Assembly (NCBI RefSeq): GCF_019880555.1
Contig: NZ_JAINVU010000001.1
Coordinates: 124,001-188,000 of the forward strand
Origin: Hephaestia mangrovi
GTDB lineage: Bacteria > Pseudomonadota > Alphaproteobacteria > Sphingomonadales > Sphingomonadaceae
Direction: 5' to 3'
DNA length: 64,000 nt
Shown: in pieces, positions 34,726 to 44,026 of the stretch
How positions within the stretch are numbered: the first letter of the stretch is position 1
Layout of the letters: every line of letters starts with the position of its first letter
Position numbers and translations under genes: made by a program
Notes under the pieces: generated by a model
What the model saw: the letters and a program-made list of their open reading frames with translations, nothing else
Database searches by the model: none
Told to the model about the DNA's origin: nothing

Positions 34726-35283
34726 TCACGCCGCCATGCGCACCGGATCGTCGGTCGATTGCTCGCCGTCGAAATCGAGCGCGTAGGCGATGCCGGGCGC
34801 GGTGCCGCCGCGCGCCAGCGAGCGCCGCGGCTCGACCCGCCCCGTGCGCCGGAAGCCGAGCTTGGTCAGCACGCGCCCCGAGGCCGGGTTGTCGGCGAAA
34901 TGCCAGGCGTGCAGTTGCTTGTAGCCGAGCGCGTGGCGCGCCATCTCGATCACCGCGCGTCCCGCCTCGGTGGCATAGCCGCGGCCCCAGGCGTCGGGCG
35001 TCAGCCAATAGCCGAGCTGCCGCGTGCCGTCGGCCTCGTCATGGATGCCGATGCCGCCGATCAGCCGGGTCTCGGCGCCATCGTGCAGCAGGATCATGAA
35101 CCGCGGGTCGGCGCTGCCGCGCTGGCTTGCCAGGAACGCCTCGGCGTCGCCCAGCGCATAGGGCCAGGGCACGCGGGCCAGCTTGGTGGCGACCGCCTCG
35201 TGGCCGATCGCTTCGGATAGAGCCCGCGCATCCTCGGGCCAGCCGGGCCGCAGCGTCAGTCTCTTGGTACGGGCGAACATCAT
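34726..35283 (-). CDS. GNAT N-acetyltransferase (RimJ/RimL type)
   Basis: 185-residue acetyltransferase with the RimJ/RimL-like layout: TKRLTLRPGWPEDARALSEAIG, RLIGGIGIHDEADG, LGYWLTPDAWGRGYATEAGRAVIEMA (acetyl-CoA binding segment), and DNPASGRVLTKLGFRRTGRVEP. ATG at 35283 follows GAGGAG by 7 bases. It may acetylate a ribosomal protein, an amino group or a small molecule; the substrate is not evident. It lies after the rpmA terminator. Confidence 0.88.
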   Translation of the reverse strand: MMFARTKRLTLRPGWPEDARALSEAIGHEAVATKLARVPWPYALGDAEAFLASQRGSADPRFMILLHDGAETRLIGGIGIHDEADGTRQLGYWLTPDAWGRGYATEAGRAVIEMARHALGYKQLHAWHFADNPASGRVLTKLGFRRTGRVEPRRSLARGGTAPGIAYALDFDGEQSTDDPVRMAA

Positions 35284-35361
35284 ACACTCTCCTCTCGCCG
35301 TCGAGCGCGCCCATGACGCATCACCGTGACGCGCGTGAGACAACTCGGTGGAGGGAGCATG

Positions 35362-35397
35362 AAAAAAGGGAGCCCGGGCGGCCCGGTCTCCCTTTTT
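35362..35397. terminator. Bidirectional-looking terminator after rpmA
   Basis: GC-rich hairpin 35368-35392 (GGGAG...CTCCC outer stem, CCGGG/CCCGG inner) flanked by six A on the left and five T on the right. For the leftward rplU-rpmA operon the A-run becomes the U-tract, so it ends that transcript. Confidence 0.8.
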
Positions 35398-35459
35398 GGC
35401 TGGTTCCTGCATCGGAACCCCGGATCGCCCTGGTGGGCAATCCGGATGATTGCCCGATG

Positions 35460-35729
35460 TTATTCGGCTGCGGCCATAATTTGCTCTACCGAGCAGAATT
35501 TGCGGCCGAGCTTGCCCTCGTGGAATCGCACGCGGCCCTCGACGAGCGCGAAGAGGGTGTGATCCTTGCCGATGCCGACGTTGGTGCCGGGATAGAATTT
35601 GGTGCCGCGCTGACGCACGAGGATGTTGCCCGGAATGGCGACTTCGCCACCGAACTTCTTCACGCCAAGACGACGACCGGCCGAATCACGACCGTTGCGC
35701 GACGAACCGCCTGCCTTCTTATGTGCCAT
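35460..35729 (-). CDS. rpmA: 50S ribosomal protein L27
   Basis: 89 residues: [22 protein letters not shown], then [24 protein letters not shown] and [14 protein letters not shown], the standard L27 sequence with the N-terminal tail that reaches the peptidyl-transferase centre. It follows rplU by 17 bases, the universal rplU-rpmA pair. The length is typical. Confidence 0.98.
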   Translation of the reverse strand: MAHKKAGGSSRNGRDSAGRRLGVKKFGGEVAIPGNILVRQRGTKFYPGTNVGIGKDHTLFALVEGRVRFHEGKLGRKFCSVEQIMAAAE

Positions 35730-35746
35730 TGTCTAAACTCCTTAGC

Positions 35747-36124
35747 TCAGGCTTCGGCGGCCGCAGGGGCGCCGTCAGCGTCGTTGGTCTTGGCGGCGGC
35801 CTTTTTCGGCGCTGCCTTCTTCTTCTCTTCGCCGACGCTCAGGATCTTCAGGATCGTGTGCTGCTGGCGATGGCCGTTGCGACGGCGATAATTGTGGCGG
35901 CGGCGCTTCTTGAAGACGATGACCTTTTCGCCCTTCGCCTGCGCGACGATCTCGGCGCCGACGGTGAGGCCCTTGACCGCCTTCAGCTCCGAGCCCTCGC
36001 CGGCGAGCAGAACGTCGTCGAGCGTGACCTGGTCACCGGCTTCGCCGCCGATCTTCTCGACGACGATCTTGTCTCCTGCGGCAACGCGATACTGCTTGCC
36101 GCCCGTGCGCACGACTGCGAACAT
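35747..36124 (-). CDS. rplU: 50S ribosomal protein L21
   Basis: 125 residues. ATG at 36124 ([20 protein letters not shown]) follows GATGAGGG; the frame's longer start 12 bases upstream is not needed. The core includes [12 protein letters not shown] and [21 protein letters not shown]. The C-terminus carries a Lys/Ala-rich tail ([14 protein letters not shown]) beyond the E. coli length, common in alphaproteobacteria. Confidence 0.97.
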   Translation of the reverse strand: MFAVVRTGGKQYRVAAGDKIVVEKIGGEAGDQVTLDDVLLAGEGSELKAVKGLTVGAEIVAQAKGEKVIVFKKRRRHNYRRRNGHRQQHTILKILSVGEEKKKAAPKKAAAKTNDADGAPAAAEA

Positions 36125-36339
36125 GGCCCTCATCACTTTCCAAATGCATGTGCCCGCGCGAAGCTCGCTTCGCCGGGAAAGACGGTCCGCCTAAGCGAGC
36201 GGTGCGATTCTGTCAACATCCGTTGGGCATTGGCGGCCAACTCGATAAACGCGCCGGGGTAACGAAAGCGACAAACCCGTTGCCGCTCCCCGCGCCCCTG
36301 ATATGGTCTCCCACGAAACGATTTCAGGAGAGAGCCACG

Positions 36340-36855
36340 ATGATCAAGGCAATTCTTGCCGGCGCGATGCTGCTCGGCGCGCCCGCGCTGGCGCAGGACG
36401 GCCCGCCGCCCAAGATCTCGGACAAGCTGCCGCCAGCCAACCCGATTCCCTATGCGCCCGCCGATGTCGATGCCGTGATGGCGCCGGTCAACGCCGCGCT
36501 CGCCGGCATCGCCGCGCACGATGCGAGCGCGATTCAGGCGCAGCTTGCCGCCGATGGCGGCGCGACCGTCGTGATAGAGAATGCCGACGGCACCACGAAA
36601 ACCGAGCATCTCGCCTGGCCGCAATTTCTTGCCGGCATCAAGCCCGGCGACGACAGCTATCAGGAGCGCCTCAGCGATCCCGCGATCGAAAGCGACGGCC
36701 ATGTCGCGCTCGTCTGGAGCCCTTACGTCTTTTATCTGAACGGCAAGCCGCACCATTGCGGCACCGACCATTTCGATCTGGTCAAGCAAGCGGACGGCTG
36801 GAAGATCGTCAACATCACCTGGTCGCAGCGGACGACGGGGTGTGCGGCGGAATGA
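36340..36855 (+). CDS. Secreted SnoaL/NTF2-like protein
   Basis: 171-residue exported protein. The signal peptide MIKAILAGAMLLGAPALA is followed by QDGPPP. ATG at 36340 follows CAGGAGAGAG. The mature part (PVNAALAGIAAHDASAIQAQL, LAWPQFLAGIKPG, GHVALVWSPYVFYLNGKPHHCGTDHFDLVKQADGWKI) has the cone-shaped NTF2/SnoaL-like pattern of DUF4440-type proteins. Two cysteines (HHCGTD, TTGCAAE) may pair. It has no evident operon partner. The function is unknown. Confidence 0.78.
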   Translation: MIKAILAGAMLLGAPALAQDGPPPKISDKLPPANPIPYAPADVDAVMAPVNAALAGIAAHDASAIQAQLAADGGATVVIENADGTTKTEHLAWPQFLAGIKPGDDSYQERLSDPAIESDGHVALVWSPYVFYLNGKPHHCGTDHFDLVKQADGWKIVNITWSQRTTGCAAE

Positions 36856-37009
36856 ATTTTCCTACACGACACCGATTTGCTAGCCCGATGCCCATGCCCG
36901 TCTTGCCAGCCAACCGCCTGATTTCGCGCTCATCGACATTGTCAGTCCGCGCCGCTCGGCGAAATGCCGCGGATCGAGACAATTTGGTCAACTTCGCGCG
37001 GTTGTCGGC

Positions 37010-38941
37010 ATGTTGAAATCGCTCCTCATCGCGAATCGCGGGGAGATCGCCTGCCGGGTGATTCGCACCGCGCGCCGGATGGGAATCCGCACGGTGGCGG
37101 TCTATTCGGACGCGGACGCGAAGGCGCTGCACGTCCGCCAGGCCGACGAGGCGGTGCATATCGGTCCGTCGCCGGCGCGCGAAAGCTATCTCGTCGGTGA
37201 GAAGATCATTGCCGCTGCCAAGCAGACCGGCGCGGAGGCGATCCATCCGGGCTATGGCTTCCTGTCCGAGAACGCCGATTTCGCCCAAGCCGTGATCGAC
37301 GCCGGGCTGATCTGGGTCGGCCCCAAGCCCGCCAGCATCCGCGCGATGGGGCTGAAGGACGCTGCGAAGAAACTGATGCAGGACGCCGGCGTGCCGACCA
37401 CGCCCGGCTATCTCGGCGAGAACCAGGACCCCGATCATCTGAAGGCGGAGGCCGACGCGATCGGCTATCCGGTGCTCATCAAGGCGGTCGCCGGCGGCGG
37501 CGGCAAGGGGATGCGGCGCGTCGAGGCGTCGGACGATTTCCTCGACGCGCTCGCCTCGTGCCAGCGCGAGGCGGCAAGCGCGTTCGGCGACGACCGCGTC
37601 CTGATCGAGAAATACATCCTCTCGCCGCGCCATATCGAGGTGCAGGTGTTCGGCGATGCCCATGGCAACGTCGTCCACTTGTTCGAACGCGACTGCTCGC
37701 TCCAGCGCCGCCACCAGAAGGTGATCGAGGAAGCCCCCGCGCCCGGCATGGACGCGGCCACGCGCGAAGCGGTGTGCGCCGCTGCCGTCCGCGCCGCGAA
37801 GGCGGTCGACTACGAAGGCGCCGGCACGATCGAATTCATCGCCGACGCCAGCGAAGGGCTGCGGGCGGACCGCATCTGGTTCATGGAAATGAACACGCGG
37901 CTGCAGGTCGAGCATCCGGTGACCGAGGAGATCACCGGGCAGGATCTGGTCGAGTGGCAGCTGCGCGTGGCTAGCGGCGAACCGCTGCCGAAGCGGCAGG
38001 ATGAACTGTCGATCAACGGCTGGGCGATGGAAGCGCGGCTCTATGCCGAGGATCCGGTAAAGGGATTTTTGCCGAGCGTCGGCCGGCTCGAAATCTTTCG
38101 CGAGCATCGCGACGTGCGGCTGGAAACAGGCGTTTACGAGGGCGCGGAAATCACGGGTTTCTATGACCCCATGATCGCAAAGATCGTCGTTCACGCCGAT
38201 GATCGCGAAGCAGCTTGCGAAGCTTTGGCAGGCGCTTGCTGCTCGACTGACATTTTCCCCGTCAAGACCAATGCTCCGTTCCTTTGGCGTGCGCTCGATG
38301 ATGAGGATTTTCGCGCAGGTCGGATCGACACGGGATTTATCGCCGCCAAGGGTGATGCGCTCCTACCACCGAGCGAGCCGAGCGAAGATATGGTTAAGCA
38401 AGCGGCCGCGGCCGTGCTCGTACAGGAATATTACGGCGCGCCGACTACGTTGTCGTTCTGGGACGACGATCTTCTCTCGCAACCTCAGCCCAATCCGTGG
38501 CGAGGGGCATTGGGCTTCAGATTGAATCGTGAACCCAATCGTAAAGTGTCCGTCGCTGTCGAGGGACAGGTCTATGAAACCGAATTGCCTGACGATTGGG
38601 CGAGCAAGCCGATCGTTGGCGAGCCAGTCGCCAGTGGCGTTGCCGTCAACGACGACGGCCTATCCTTCTTGGCCGCTCTGCCCCGATTTTCTGGCGCGAC
38701 CGTCGGCGCTGCCGCCGATGGCGCGATCCTGTCGCCGATGCCGGGGCGGGTGATCGCGGTGGCGGTGGGCGCGGGGGAGAGCGTCGCCAAGGGGCAGAAG
38801 CTCCTCACCATCGAGGCGATGAAGATGGAGCATACGCTGACCGCGCCCTTCGACGGGGTGGTGTCGGAACTCGACGCGAGCGAAGGCGCGCAGGTCAGCG
38901 AAGGCGCGCTGCTGGCGCGGATCGAGAAGGACAGCGAATGA
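37010..38941 (+). CDS. Biotin-dependent acyl-CoA carboxylase alpha subunit
   Basis: 643-residue subunit carrying biotin carboxylase and biotin carrier parts of a propionyl-, methylcrotonyl- or acetyl-CoA carboxylase. The biotin carboxylase domain starts LKSLLIANRGEIACRVIRTA; ATP-grasp motifs AVAGGGGKGMRRV and MNTRLQVEHPVTE follow. The biotin Lys is in the C-terminal carrier domain at EAMKMEHTL. No carboxyltransferase beta subunit is in the window, so the acyl substrate is undecided; the following MaoC-type hydratase fits branched-chain or leucine catabolism. Codon choice between about 38160 and 38710 is much less GC-biased than on either side. Confidence 0.92.
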   Translation: MLKSLLIANRGEIACRVIRTARRMGIRTVAVYSDADAKALHVRQADEAVHIGPSPARESYLVGEKIIAAAKQTGAEAIHPGYGFLSENADFAQAVIDAGLIWVGPKPASIRAMGLKDAAKKLMQDAGVPTTPGYLGENQDPDHLKAEADAIGYPVLIKAVAGGGGKGMRRVEASDDFLDALASCQREAASAFGDDRVLIEKYILSPRHIEVQVFGDAHGNVVHLFERDCSLQRRHQKVIEEAPAPGMDAATREAVCAAAVRAAKAVDYEGAGTIEFIADASEGLRADRIWFMEMNTRLQVEHPVTEEITGQDLVEWQLRVASGEPLPKRQDELSINGWAMEARLYAEDPVKGFLPSVGRLEIFREHRDVRLETGVYEGAEITGFYDPMIAKIVVHADDREAACEALAGACCSTDIFPVKTNAPFLWRALDDEDFRAGRIDTGFIAAKGDALLPPSEPSEDMVKQAAAAVLVQEYYGAPTTLSFWDDDLLSQPQPNPWRGALGFRLNREPNRKVSVAVEGQVYETELPDDWASKPIVGEPVASGVAVNDDGLSFLAALPRFSGATVGAAADGAILSPMPGRVIAVAVGAGESVAKGQKLLTIEAMKMEHTLTAPFDGVVSELDASEGAQVSEGALLARIEKDSE

Positions 38942-38954
38942 CAGAGCGCCGATC

Positions 38955-39084
38955 AATCCTCCCCGGGACGGGGAGGTGGCGCGCCGAAGGCGCGACGGAG
39001 GGGGCGGGCCTCCAGCGCTCGGCCCGACGGGACGCCCCCTCCACCATGCTCCGCATGGTCCCCCTCCCCGTGCCGGGGAGGATT
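38955..39084. repeat. Palindromic repeat element, copy A
   Basis: 130 bases bounded by AATCCTCCCCG and CGGGGAGGATT, with an inner pair GGAGGGGGC and GCCCCCTCC and small hairpins at both sides (CGCGCCGAAGGCGCG, ACCATGCTCCGCATGGT). The same plan recurs at 41867-41987. It fills the gap between the carboxylase stop and the maoC start, and its right end GGGGAGGATT is 2 bases before the maoC ATG. Confidence 0.85.
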
Positions 39085-39086
39085 GA

Positions 39087-39539
39087 ATGACCGGCAAATT
39101 CTACGACGAATGGCAGATCGGTGAGGTGATCGAGCATCCGCTGCGGCGGACCGTCACCGAGACCGACAATCTGCTGTTCACGACGATGACGCACAATCCG
39201 CAGCCGCTCCACCTCGACGTTGAGGCGGCGAAGGCCAGCGAGTTTGGGCAGATCCTCGTGAACGGCACCTTCACCTTCAGTCTGATGGTTGGCCTGACGG
39301 TTGGCGAGACGACGATGGGCACGCTGGTCGCCAATCTCGGCTACGACAAATTGGTGATGCCCAAGCCGGTGTTCATCGGCGATACCCTGCGCGCCACCAG
39401 CGAAGTGACCGAGATGCGCGAGAGCAAGTCGCGGCCCAATGCCGGGCTGGTGACGTGGCGGCACCGCATGCTCAACCAGCGCGACGAGGTGGTGTGCGAA
39501 TGCCTGCGGACGGCGCTGTTGCGACGAACGAATGGATGA
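39087..39539 (+). CDS. MaoC-family (R)-specific enoyl-CoA hydratase
   Basis: 150-residue hot-dog-fold hydratase: [41 protein letters not shown], with Asp/Asn-His in the hydratase-like segment, and [17 protein letters not shown]. It would hydrate an unsaturated acyl-CoA. It follows the carboxylase alpha gene across a palindromic repeat whose right arm supplies its GGAGG ribosome-binding site. Its stop overlaps the next start (ATGA). Confidence 0.88.
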   Translation: MTGKFYDEWQIGEVIEHPLRRTVTETDNLLFTTMTHNPQPLHLDVEAAKASEFGQILVNGTFTFSLMVGLTVGETTMGTLVANLGYDKLVMPKPVFIGDTLRATSEVTEMRESKSRPNAGLVTWRHRMLNQRDEVVCECLRTALLRRTNG

Positions 39540-39850
39540 GCGGGCGCGAACCGCTCCTCGATATCGCGTTCGCGGCGGAGGTGATCCACTGGCGCGGGCC
39601 GGCGCCTTTTTATTTCGTGGCGATACCGGCGGATCGGATCGGCGAGGTCCGCTGGGCGGCGCGGATCGCGAGTTACGGCTGGGGGTGCGTGCCCGTTGAA
39701 GCCTCGGTGGCCGATGTCGCCTTTACCACGGCGCTGTTCCCGAAGGACGGCGGCTATTTGCTGCCGCTCAAGGCCGCGGTGCGCAAGCAGGCCGGCGCCG
39801 ATCTCGGCGACACCGTCGCCATGACGATGCGGATCACCGCGCCGGGCTAG
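39536..39850 (+). CDS. DUF1905 domain protein
   Basis: 104-residue cytoplasmic protein of DUF1905 type: [77 protein letters not shown] at 39536 overlaps the maoC stop; an in-frame ATG at 39500 would lie inside maoC. Function unknown. Its stop overlaps that of sufA on the other strand. Confidence 0.82.
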   Translation: MSGREPLLDIAFAAEVIHWRGPAPFYFVAIPADRIGEVRWAARIASYGWGCVPVEASVADVAFTTALFPKDGGYLLPLKAAVRKQAGADLGDTVAMTMRITAPG

Positions 39851-40200
39851 ACGGTGAAGCTCTCGCCGCAGCCGCAGGAGCCGGTGGCGTTGGGATTGTT
39901 GAACACGAAGCCCGTGGTGAAATCGTCCTCCACCCAGTCCATCGTCGAGCCGATCAGGTAGAGCACCGAGGCGCCATCCACGAAAAAGGTGCCGCCGGGG
40001 GTCTCGATGCGCTCGTCCATCGGGTTCGCCTCGGTGACGTAATCGACCGAATAGGCGAGGCCGGAGCAACCGCGGCGCGGGGTCGAGAGCTTGACACCGA
40101 TCGCGTCGGCCGGGGCCTTCGCCATCAACTCGGCGATGCGGGCTTCGGCCTTGTCGGTCAGGATGACCGCGGCGGGGCGTTGGCGGGTGGTGGTCGCCAT
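39847..40200 (-). CDS. sufA: A-type iron-sulfur carrier SufA/IscA
   Basis: 117-residue carrier that receives Fe-S clusters from SufBCD and passes them to targets. HesB/IscA signature with three ligand cysteines: RRGCSGLAYSVDY and the C-terminal [14 protein letters not shown] at 40200 overlaps the sufT stop by one base (TGATG). It is the last gene of the leftward suf operon. The N-terminal extension (ATTTRQRPAA) is slightly longer than in E. coli IscA. Confidence 0.95.
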   Translation of the reverse strand: MATTTRQRPAAVILTDKAEARIAELMAKAPADAIGVKLSTPRRGCSGLAYSVDYVTEANPMDERIETPGGTFFVDGASVLYLIGSTMDWVEDDFTTGFVFNNPNATGSCGCGESFTV

Positions 40201-40667
40201 CACAGCATTCCCAGTTCGAGTTTGGCGTCATCCGACATCTTCTGCGGGTCCCAGGGCGGGTCCCAGACGAGGTTGACGTCGGCGGTGGCGATGCCGGGGA
40301 CGGCGCTGACACGGAGTTCGACTTCGCCGGGCATCGATTCCGCCACCGGGCAATGCGGCGTGGTGAGAGTCATCGTCACCGCGGCATGGCCGTCGTCAGT
40401 GACGTCGACGCCGTAGATCAGACCGAGATCGTAGATGTTGACCGGGATTTCGGGGTCGTAGATTTCCTTCAGCGCCTCGACCACCGCCTCGTAGAGCGCG
40501 CCGCCCGGCTCGCCGGCGGGCTCGGCGGCGGGTTTTTGCGACAGGAAACCGTCGAGATAGTCGCGCTTGCGCTCGAAGGTTTGGCGCGCGCTTTCTTCGA
40601 CGCGCGCCTTGGGCGGCGCCACGACCGACTCGACTTCTTCCACCGTGATCTTGCGCTCTTCGTTCAT
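40200..40667 (-). CDS. sufT: SufT-like DUF59 Fe-S assembly protein
   Basis: 155-residue protein with a C-terminal DUF59 (MIP18) domain: IYDPEIPVNIYDLGLIYGVDV, TTPHCPVAESMPGEVE, DVNLVWDPPWDPQKMSDDAK. SufT proteins help maturation of Fe-S enzymes. The N-terminal 60 residues are charged and low-complexity. ATG at 40667 overlaps the sufS stop (ATGA). Confidence 0.93.
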   Translation of the reverse strand: MNEERKITVEEVESVVAPPKARVEESARQTFERKRDYLDGFLSQKPAAEPAGEPGGALYEAVVEALKEIYDPEIPVNIYDLGLIYGVDVTDDGHAAVTMTLTTPHCPVAESMPGEVELRVSAVPGIATADVNLVWDPPWDPQKMSDDAKLELGML

Positions 40668-42004
40668 CCGAAGATCCTCGTTACTCGTTCGATACCCTTG
40701 ACCAGTGCGGCGACGTCCTGCGGGCCGTTATAGACGCCGAAGCTGGCGCGCGCGGTGGCCTCGACCCCCAGCGCCTCCATCAGCGGCTGCGCGCAGTGAT
40801 GGCCGGCGCGGATCGCGACCTGGCCTTCGTCCAATATGGTGGCGACATCGTGCGGATGAACCCCCTCGACGGCGAAACTGACGATGCCGGCGGAGTCCTC
40901 GGGGCCGAACACGGTGACGCTGTTCAGGCCAGCCAGCGCCTCGCGGGTTTCGCGGACGAGCGCGGTTTCGTGGGCGTGGATTCGGTCGAGGCCGATCGAT
41001 TCGACGTAATCGATCGCGGCGTGCAGGCCGACGACGCCGACGATGTGCGGCGTGCCTGCTTCGAAGCGGCCGGGGGGCGGGGCGTAGGTGGTGCGTTCGA
41101 AGGTGACGCGGTCGATCATCGAGCCGCCGCCCTGATAGGGGGGCATTGATTCCAGCAGCTCGGCCCGCGCCCAGAGCGCGCCGATGCCGGTCGGGCCGTA
41201 GAGCTTGTGGCCGGAGAAAACGTAGAAATCGCAGTCGAGCGCCTGCACGTCGACCGCGAGGCGCGGCACCGCCTGGCAGCCGTCGAGCAGCAGCTTGGCG
41301 CCGACTGCATGCGCGAGGTCGGCGGCGTGGCGCGCGTCGAGGATCGAACCGAGCACGTTGGAGACATGCCCCAGCGCGACCAGCTTGTGTTGGGGCGTCA
41401 GCATGTCGGCCATCGCGTCGAGATCGATACGGCCGTCCATCGTCAGCGGAATCACGTCGATCTCGGCGCCGGTGCGCTCGGCGACGAGCTGCCAGGGGAC
41501 GATGTTCGAATGGTGCTCGAGCGTCGAGAGGAGGATGCGGTCGCCGGCCTTGAGGTGGGTGCCGGCCCAGCTATGCGCGACGAGATTGATGCCTTCGGTC
41601 GCGCCGCGGACGAACACCACTTCGTCGGGCGAGCGCGCGTTGAGAAAGGTGGCGACGCGCTTGCGGGCAGCCTCATAGGCGAGCGTCATGTCGGCGGAGC
41701 GCTGATAGACGCCGCGATGGACGGTGGCGTAGGTCTCGCCATAGGCGCGGGTGATCGCGTCGATGACGGGGCGCGGTTTCTGCGCGGTGGCGGCGGTGTC
41801 GAGATAGGCCCAGCCTTCGGGAATCGCCGGGAAATCGGCGAGCACGTCGAGAGCCAAATCCTCCCCGTTTACGGGGAGGGGGACCGCGCCGGAGGCGTGG
41901 TGGAGGGGGCTATCCGCAAGCGATGCGCTATGTGGCGCACCCCCTCCACCAGCTTCGCTGGTCCCCCTCCCCGTGCCGGGGAGGATTTTGGTTGCTTCGC
42001 TCAC
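40664..42004 (-). CDS. sufS: SufS cysteine desulfurase with a repeat-encoded N-terminal insert
   Basis: 446-residue PLP enzyme that takes sulfur from cysteine and hands it to the SUF scaffold. The core begins near residue 50 (LADFPAIPEGWAYLDTAATAQKP); the PLP Lys is in FSGHKLYGPTGIG and the persulfide Cys in RAGHHCAQPLMEA. The usual family start is close to that core. Here about 45 extra residues rich in Gly, Ala and Pro (from ILPGTGRGTSEAGGG to VPLPVNGED) are encoded by a palindromic repeat at 41867-41987, read in frame without a stop. GTG at 42004 overlaps the sufD stop. An internal start after the repeat would remove the insert, but no ATG/GTG with a good site is evident there. Confidence 0.92.
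   Translation of the reverse strand: MSEATKILPGTGRGTSEAGGGGAPHSASLADSPLHHASGAVPLPVNGEDLALDVLADFPAIPEGWAYLDTAATAQKPRPVIDAITRAYGETYATVHRGVYQRSADMTLAYEAARKRVATFLNARSPDEVVFVRGATEGINLVAHSWAGTHLKAGDRILLSTLEHHSNIVPWQLVAERTGAEIDVIPLTMDGRIDLDAMADMLTPQHKLVALGHVSNVLGSILDARHAADLAHAVGAKLLLDGCQAVPRLAVDVQALDCDFYVFSGHKLYGPTGIGALWARAELLESMPPYQGGGSMIDRVTFERTTYAPPPGRFEAGTPHIVGVVGLHAAIDYVESIGLDRIHAHETALVRETREALAGLNSVTVFGPEDSAGIVSFAVEGVHPHDVATILDEGQVAIRAGHHCAQPLMEALGVEATARASFGVYNGPQDVAALVKGIERVTRIFG
41867..41987. repeat. Palindromic repeat element, copy B, inside sufS
   Basis: 121 bases from AATCCTCCCCG to CGGGGAGGATT, with internal GTGGTGGAGGGGGC and GCACCCCCTCCACCA arms and the same right end (GGTCCCCCTCCCCGTGCCGGGGAGGATT) as copy A at 38955-39084. 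It lies within the 5' end of sufS and is translated. Confidence 0.88.
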
Positions 42005-43080
42005 AACGCGCGCTCCAGCCAGCGGTCGGCGTCGGCGGTGAAGGCGTCGCGCACGGCTTCTGTGCCGATGCGCGAGAGGGCGTCGGCGACGAAGGCGCGG
42101 GTGAGCAGCGCCTTGGCGCGGGCAGGAGCGATGCCGCGGCTAGTCAAGTAGAACAGCGCCGTCCGGTCGAGCTCGCCGACGGTGGCGCCGTGGGCGCACT
42201 TCACATCGTCGGCGAAGATTTCGAGCTCGGGCTTGAGGTTGATCGTGGACGTGCGATCGAGCAGCAGGCCGCGCAAGCTCTGCTCGCCGTCGGTCTTCTG
42301 CGCACCGCGGGCGACCTCGACGCGGGCGGCGAGGCTGGCGGTCGAGCGGTCCTTGGCGACGGCGCGCCACGTCTGGTGGCTCTGGCCGTCGAGCGCATCG
42401 TGGCGCAGCGACACCGCGGCTTCCTGATTCTGCTCGCCTTGGGTGAGGAGCGCACCACCCATTTCGGCATAGGCGGCAGCGCCGGTGCAGTGAAGCGCGC
42501 CGTCGACGCGGCAGTCCATGCCGCCGGCGCCGAGGAAGATCGACACGAGGCTGGCGCCTTCGCCGACCTGCGCCTCGTCGCGGTGGGAGATGAAGCCTGA
42601 GCTTTGCAGCATGCGAACCGAGCGCATCAGGCGGGCGGAACGGGCGAGGGTGATTTGCGTCAGCCGATTGGACCAGCCGGCGCCGACATAGGTTTCGACG
42701 ATCGTGGCGGCGGCATCCTCGCCGAGCGTGATGCGCGCGGGGAGGTGGTTGGCGCCGCCGGTGGCGATGTGGACGATCTCGATCGGGTCGGTCGCCTGGT
42801 CGGTGTCGAGGGTGAGGCGCCAGCCGGGGCCGGTGGCCTGCTTACCCAGCGGGTGATCGGTGGCGAGGTCGAGCGGCTCGACGCGGACGCGGCCGGGGGT
42901 GCTGCGATCGGCGTCGAGGACGCCATCGACGAACACGAGGCGCGGGCCGCCGAGGCCGATGAAATGGTCGTCGGCAATGAGGGCGGTGCCGTGCGGTTGG
43001 TCCGCCAGCGCGCGAAGCGCGTCGAGCTTCGACCAGCGCCAGGCTTCCTCACGCCTGGAGGGGAGAGTGAGGGTGGTCAT
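42001..43080 (-). CDS. sufD: SufD, Fe-S scaffold subunit
   Basis: 359-residue beta-helix protein that pairs with SufB in the SufBC2D scaffold. ATG at 43080 (MTTLTLPSRREEAWRWSKLDALRAL) follows a GAGAGGA stretch; a longer frame upstream runs across repeats and is rejected. The C-terminal core KCAHGATVGELDRTALFYLTSRGI with the conserved His and the RLMRSVRMLQSSG region match the family. It is shorter than E. coli SufD. Overlaps sufS by 4 bases. Confidence 0.93.
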   Translation of the reverse strand: MTTLTLPSRREEAWRWSKLDALRALADQPHGTALIADDHFIGLGGPRLVFVDGVLDADRSTPGRVRVEPLDLATDHPLGKQATGPGWRLTLDTDQATDPIEIVHIATGGANHLPARITLGEDAAATIVETYVGAGWSNRLTQITLARSARLMRSVRMLQSSGFISHRDEAQVGEGASLVSIFLGAGGMDCRVDGALHCTGAAAYAEMGGALLTQGEQNQEAAVSLRHDALDGQSHQTWRAVAKDRSTASLAARVEVARGAQKTDGEQSLRGLLLDRTSTINLKPELEIFADDVKCAHGATVGELDRTALFYLTSRGIAPARAKALLTRAFVADALSRIGTEAVRDAFTADADRWLERAL

Positions 43081-43091
43081 CGCGCCGTCCT

Positions 43092-43157
43092 CTCTGGGTC
43101 TCCGCGTCTCTGCGCGAACAATGAATTTGATTCGCGCAGAGACGCGGAGGCGCAGAG
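43092..43157. repeat. Long inverted repeat between sufC and sufD
   Basis: CTCTGGGTCTCCGCGTCTCTGCGCGAA at 43092-43118 is nearly complementary (24 of 27) to 43131-43157, with a 12-base AT-rich loop. This would form a strong hairpin in the suf transcript between the sufC stop and the sufD start. Confidence 0.8.
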
Positions 43158-43198
43158 GAAAGGAGTTGCGCCTTCGGCGCTTTCCCGTGCTTCCGCGG

Positions 43199-43263
43199 CG
43201 GCGGGAGCCCAGGGTTTCGAGCGGAGCGCCTGGGGCTCTGGGTTCCCGCCCGCGCGGGAACAC
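43199..43263. repeat. Second inverted repeat between sufC and sufD
   Basis: GGGAGCCCAG near 43203 pairs imperfectly with CTGGGTTCCC near 43238, and GTTCCCGCCCGCGCGGGAAC at 43242-43261 is a further hairpin. It is adjacent to the previous inverted repeat, so the sufC-sufD gap of about 200 bases is mostly repeat. Confidence 0.65.
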
Positions 43264-43282
43264 AGGGGAATTGTTGAAACGA

Positions 43283-44012
<730 letters not shown>

Positions 44013-44026
<14 letters not shown>

